A stretch of DNA of 64,000 nucleotides from Gracilaria vermiculophylla (Eukaryota > Rhodophyta > Florideophyceae > Gracilariales > Gracilariaceae): NCBI GenBank assembly GCA_019155205.2, contig JAHNZQ020000010.1, positions 1,226,036-1,290,035 of the forward strand. The letters run 5' to 3'. Below the pieces are notes generated by a model, which was given only the letters and a program-made list of their open reading frames with translations, searched no databases and was not told the origin of the DNA. Shown here one piece after another: positions 60,995-64,000 of this stretch. Both the position numbers and the translations under genes were made by a program. Position 1 is the stretch's first letter. Each line of letters begins with the position of its first letter.

Positions 60995-61813
60995 ATGGTG
61001 CGATTGGATCTGCTCAAGAAATACGGACCGTGTGCGCTTGTGACAGGTGCGTCATCCGGGATTGGCGCTGAATTTGCAAGACAGCTAGCCGCACACGGGT
61101 TTGAACTCGTAATCACGGCAAGGCGGAAAGAGAGACTGGAACAGCTCTCCGAAACGCTACGTTCCAAATACAATGCGAAAGTGACAATTGTAGAACTTGA
61201 TCTGGTCGAGGACAGATCTGTGGAACGACTGGTCGAGGCTACAAAACACTTAGAAATCGGACTACTGATAAATAATGCAGGCATGGCTGTGTCAGGCGCG
61301 TTTGTGAACGGGGGTGTGGCTGAGTATGAGAAATTGATTGCGCTTAATGTTCGGGCTGTCACATCACTGGCGAGGGAGTTCGGCAGAATGATGTGCGAAC
61401 GAAAACGAGGTTGCATTTTGTTTGTGAGCAGCATGGCGTCGAGGGGCGTGCCGTACATTTCAGTTTACTCGGCGTCGAAGGCTTATGTTTCTTGCCTAGG
61501 AGCCGTACTGAGAGAGGAGCTGAGCGTGTTCGGAGTGGAGGTTACTGTATTGGAACCTGGGTTCGTGAGTACGGAGATGACCATCGATAGTGACGGGGTA
61601 ATGGGAAACATGGACAGATTGAAGCAGAAAATGATGACACCCACAGAGTGTGTAGAGAACACGATACGAGCACTAGGGAGATGCGCGGTAGTTTCGCCGG
61701 GTATGCAATATAACCTGCTTTCGTGGCTCAACTCACTGCTTCCGCGCTGGTTTTCGATATGGGTCGTAGCGAAGGTGATCAGGAATTCTAAGGAGAACAT
61801 CGACCGGCTGTGA
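60995..61813 (+). CDS. Short-chain dehydrogenase/reductase (17-beta-HSD12/KAR1-like)
   Basis: NAD(P)-dependent oxidoreductase, 272 residues from ATG 60995 (context gccATGg). The cofactor motif is VTGASSGIG near residue 15, then NNAG, a Ser in the SSMAS segment and the catalytic YSASK (Tyr158, Lys162). The start KKYGPCALVTGASSGIGAEF matches the 17-beta-HSD12/3-ketoacyl reductase type, which acts in fatty-acid elongation at the ER. Those proteins carry an N-terminal membrane helix, which here is missing from the ORF; a hydrophobic stretch lies upstream in another frame. The C-terminal WLNSLLPRWFSIWVVAKV is hydrophobic and could associate with membranes. Substrate unknown. Confidence 0.88.
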   Translation: MVRLDLLKKYGPCALVTGASSGIGAEFARQLAAHGFELVITARRKERLEQLSETLRSKYNAKVTIVELDLVEDRSVERLVEATKHLEIGLLINNAGMAVSGAFVNGGVAEYEKLIALNVRAVTSLAREFGRMMCERKRGCILFVSSMASRGVPYISVYSASKAYVSCLGAVLREELSVFGVEVTVLEPGFVSTEMTIDSDGVMGNMDRLKQKMMTPTECVENTIRALGRCAVVSPGMQYNLLSWLNSLLPRWFSIWVVAKVIRNSKENIDRL

Positions 61814-62244
61814 GCGCTTCTAGTCTGCGCTTAGTTTAAAGTCGGATATATCCCGTTAGCCGCGACGGACGAATCGCTTTGTGCCTGTGTGCACATTAAG
61901 CGATGACACCCTCTGCTCCGTGCAGTGAGCGCGAACTCGGGGCAAGTGGGCAAAACCCTTTGCCGAATTCGCGAATACGGGCAAGTGTTATGTAATCGAA
62001 ATGCACCCGTCCTGCTACCCCAATGCATTCTGCGTTGCTGCGCATGTACAGACCACCGCGCGGCACACACACCAGTCCTCACGGCTGCCCGCTTCATGTT
62101 GTGCGAGCCGCGCTTCGTCCCCCTCAACCACCTCTCACGTCCTGATCGTTACTGTTCCCCTCAAGTTATCTAACGTTCTCTTAGCCTACGCTTCATCTGC
62201 GCATTCGCTGCCTCATTTCGTTCTGCATATTGCGGCTTTCCAAA
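61814..62244. promoter_or_regulatory. Spacer upstream of the sulfur-transporter gene
   Basis: 431 nt with no TATA box. A 98-codon minus-strand ORF is present but does not look coding. The promoter of the following gene should lie here. Confidence 0.4.
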
Positions 62245-63192
62245 ATGGTGTTCACACCAGTTAATGCTATAGTCGGTGGCGCAATGATCGGGCTTGCCGC
62301 TTTTTGGAATGCCGGCCTTAACGGTCTCGTGACTGGAATATCCGGGACTCTGAATAGTTGCCTTACCCTGGATCAGTTCGCTTTGTCATTCGTTGCTGGT
62401 TTGGTATCGTCGTCTTTCATTCTACAACCCCTTGTGGACGTTTTCCCACCAGAGGACGTGCTTTTGTCCGTGCCGCCCGCGTTTCTCGTTCTTTCAGGAG
62501 TCTTGGTCGGAGCCGGAACGCGGATAGGAAATGGCTGCACTTCAGGTCATGGGATCTGTGGCCTCGCACGACTGAGTAAGCGTTCACTCGTCGCTGTATT
62601 GGCTTTCATGATAGTGGCAATGACTGTTGCGTCCCTCAACCCGTTTGTTAGCTTTCCTGTACAACCGGCTCCACCACCATTATCGGCCTCACGTCTAGTC
62701 GTTCTTGCGACACTTGCTCTTTCAATCCCTCCTCTGCTTGCGATGCTTGAAGCCCAAGTGGCTCTTCGCTTTTCTCTTGGAGTAATTTTTGCAGGTGGTT
62801 TGATCATATCCGGTATGTGGCATCCAACTAAGACTTTGAGTTTCCTCCGGATTCCGTTGCCGTTTCAAAAGGTTTCGACATGGGATCCTAGTCTGCTATT
62901 CGTGTTCGTTGGTGCTTTACCAGTGGCATTTGCAGGTTTTCAACCAATACTAAATGGCATCAAACCATTGCTTGCGGAAAAACACTCATTCCCAACGAGA
63001 AGTGACATCGACAAGAGATTATTGCTTGGAAGTTCTTTGTTCGGCATCGGCTGGGGGCTCATTGGAATGTGTCCCGGGCCTGCTCTTGTATATGGAGGAA
63101 GATTTCCGGCTGTACCGGCGTTGACGTATTTGTTGTCTTTGGTGGGAGGTAGCTTCATCACAGCAAATGTGCTAAAAGCTTTGTCCATCTGA
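62245..63192 (+). CDS. YeeE/YedE-family transporter (sulfur-compound importer type)
   Basis: 315 residues from ATG 62245 (context aaaATGg); the frame upstream has no ATG. About eight to nine hydrophobic helices. Two conserved Cys motifs mark the YeeE/YedE (TsuA-like) family: GTRIGNGCTSGHGICGLARLS (landmarks GNGCTSGHG and GLARLS) near residue 100 and GWGLIGMCPGPALVYGG near residue 280. In bacteria TsuA imports thiosulfate. The residues are in the right order and both Cys are kept. Localisation (plasma or plastid membrane) is not evident. A link to sulfur supply for polysaccharide sulfation is speculation. Confidence 0.87.
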   Translation: MVFTPVNAIVGGAMIGLAAFWNAGLNGLVTGISGTLNSCLTLDQFALSFVAGLVSSSFILQPLVDVFPPEDVLLSVPPAFLVLSGVLVGAGTRIGNGCTSGHGICGLARLSKRSLVAVLAFMIVAMTVASLNPFVSFPVQPAPPPLSASRLVVLATLALSIPPLLAMLEAQVALRFSLGVIFAGGLIISGMWHPTKTLSFLRIPLPFQKVSTWDPSLLFVFVGALPVAFAGFQPILNGIKPLLAEKHSFPTRSDIDKRLLLGSSLFGIGWGLIGMCPGPALVYGGRFPAVPALTYLLSLVGGSFITANVLKALSI

Positions 63193-64000
63193 AGGGCTAC
63201 TTGTTTTTGATTCGACTTTTTATTTTTGAAACTTGCAAGGAAACCCATGTGAGCGGAACGTATTGTGCCAGATCAATGTGAATCTGTTTATGACCCTTTG
63301 TCGTTTTTCTTTCAATCTGAAAGAGTGGGAATGAAAACCAGGGCACAATACACTGCTTTCATTGGAACCTGTAGCCAAGACGGGTATGTCGCACAGTTGA
63401 CAAAATGCATTCAACTTACTTCTGAATATGGATTAGATATAGCGTGTAAAGCTTCATAGCGGTGAGTAGGAATGATTCTTTTTTATCGTTTGAAGAGCAG
63501 CATCTATTGTTCAATTTGTCAACATCCCTCTTCCTGCAAAGAGGCTAATCACGTTCTCTTGGAGTCGAACGGTTGTTTCCACACGCGGAGAAGGTACGTA
63601 CAGACGAGATTTCTGTGTTGGCGCAACATGGTGCTCTTCAGTTGCCAAACAACGTTTGTATTGTGGTCTGACACAGCTTGTGCATGCAAAGGGAGAGTTG
63701 CCCAATGACACGTATTTTCGTAATATGCGTAAATAAGATGCAGAAATGACAAATTTCTGTTGCATCCCAAAATGCGTCAACTTGAGCCACACAACAGCAC
63801 CGCAGAGCTGGTGCACGGGCTGTGTGCCAGTCATGTGCAGCATAGTCGAGTTTGCGCACAAACAGGTTTCTCTGGTGCTTCATCTGTCCCGTGTTGTGAA
63901 GTGTACAGCGTTGGCAGGTATCGTCCTACTCTTGACTAGTCCCCTATCCGTAGGAAATCTTTGCACCAAAAGCGCCAGAATTCCCTAGACGTCTTTGTCC
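63193..64000. other. Right-edge sequence, no recognisable gene
   Basis: 808 nt with only short ORFs on both strands. No domain or RNA gene is recognisable. Confidence 0.4.

Noticed and set aside
60846..61071. Hydrophobic N-terminal exon for the short-chain dehydrogenase
   Set aside because: It is in a different frame and only a weak donor would join it; kept as a possibility in the spacer note.

Overview
This looks like nuclear DNA from a photosynthetic, intron-poor eukaryote. A mesophilic red alga (Rhodophyta) is my best guess. The reasons are about 24 eukaryotic genes in 64 kb of which only one shows an intron (63 nt), eukaryote-only proteins (CCT5, NAA25, TERT, glucosidase II, TMEM242-like), probable plastid-targeted proteins (a DnaJ-type zinc-finger protein and a UVR plus NTF2-like protein), and several enzymes of the kind that build sulfated cell-wall polysaccharides. 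A 100-N gap shows it is a scaffold. The taxonomic call is inference, not proof.

Layout. 1-5.8 kb: a RecQ helicase runs off the left edge and is divergent from CCT5, followed by a small disordered protein. 6.3-12.9 kb: a sulfotransferase, a very GC-rich plastid-type zinc-finger gene preceded by an overlapping upstream ORF, an F-box/ankyrin gene behind a long poly-C tract, and a two-helix membrane protein. 13.6-25 kb: ordinary-composition housekeeping genes (PQQ-type sugar dehydrogenase fold, NAA25, TMEM242-like, an RsuA-type pseudouridine synthase with an intron and a substituted catalytic Asp, a DEAD-box helicase with a DEFD motif, and an N-acylated ubiquitin-like protein). 25.2-34.3 kb: an extreme GC domain with archease, a small secreted six-cysteine protein, a secreted beta-propeller plus Hedgehog-type Hint protein, a GT47 exostosin and, divergent from it, a second membrane glycosyltransferase. 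34.3-38 kb: nearly empty apart from one orphan ORF. 38-52 kb: an OSCA/CSC1 channel divergent from a terminal nucleotidyltransferase across another GC island, an uninterrupted TERT gene divergent from a cis-prenyltransferase, and the UVR/NTF2-like gene. 52-64 kb: AT-richer, with glucosidase II alpha, a decayed Tc1/mariner element with a second element beside it, a short-chain dehydrogenase and a YeeE/YedE-type sulfur transporter.

Themes. Secretory-pathway and wall functions recur: sulfotransferase, two Golgi-type glycosyltransferases, dolichol-forming cis-prenyltransferase, glucosidase II, a propeller-Hint secreted protein and a sulfur-compound transporter. RNA and genome maintenance also recur: RecQ, TERT, archease, terminal nucleotidyltransferase, DEAD-box helicase and pseudouridine synthase. 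Five gene pairs are divergent over 0.36-1.2 kb. The most unusual non-coding structure is the set of GC islands, which carry alternating CG runs, short tandem repeats, CCAAT boxes, a palindromic CArG box and homopolymer C tracts up to 110 nt.
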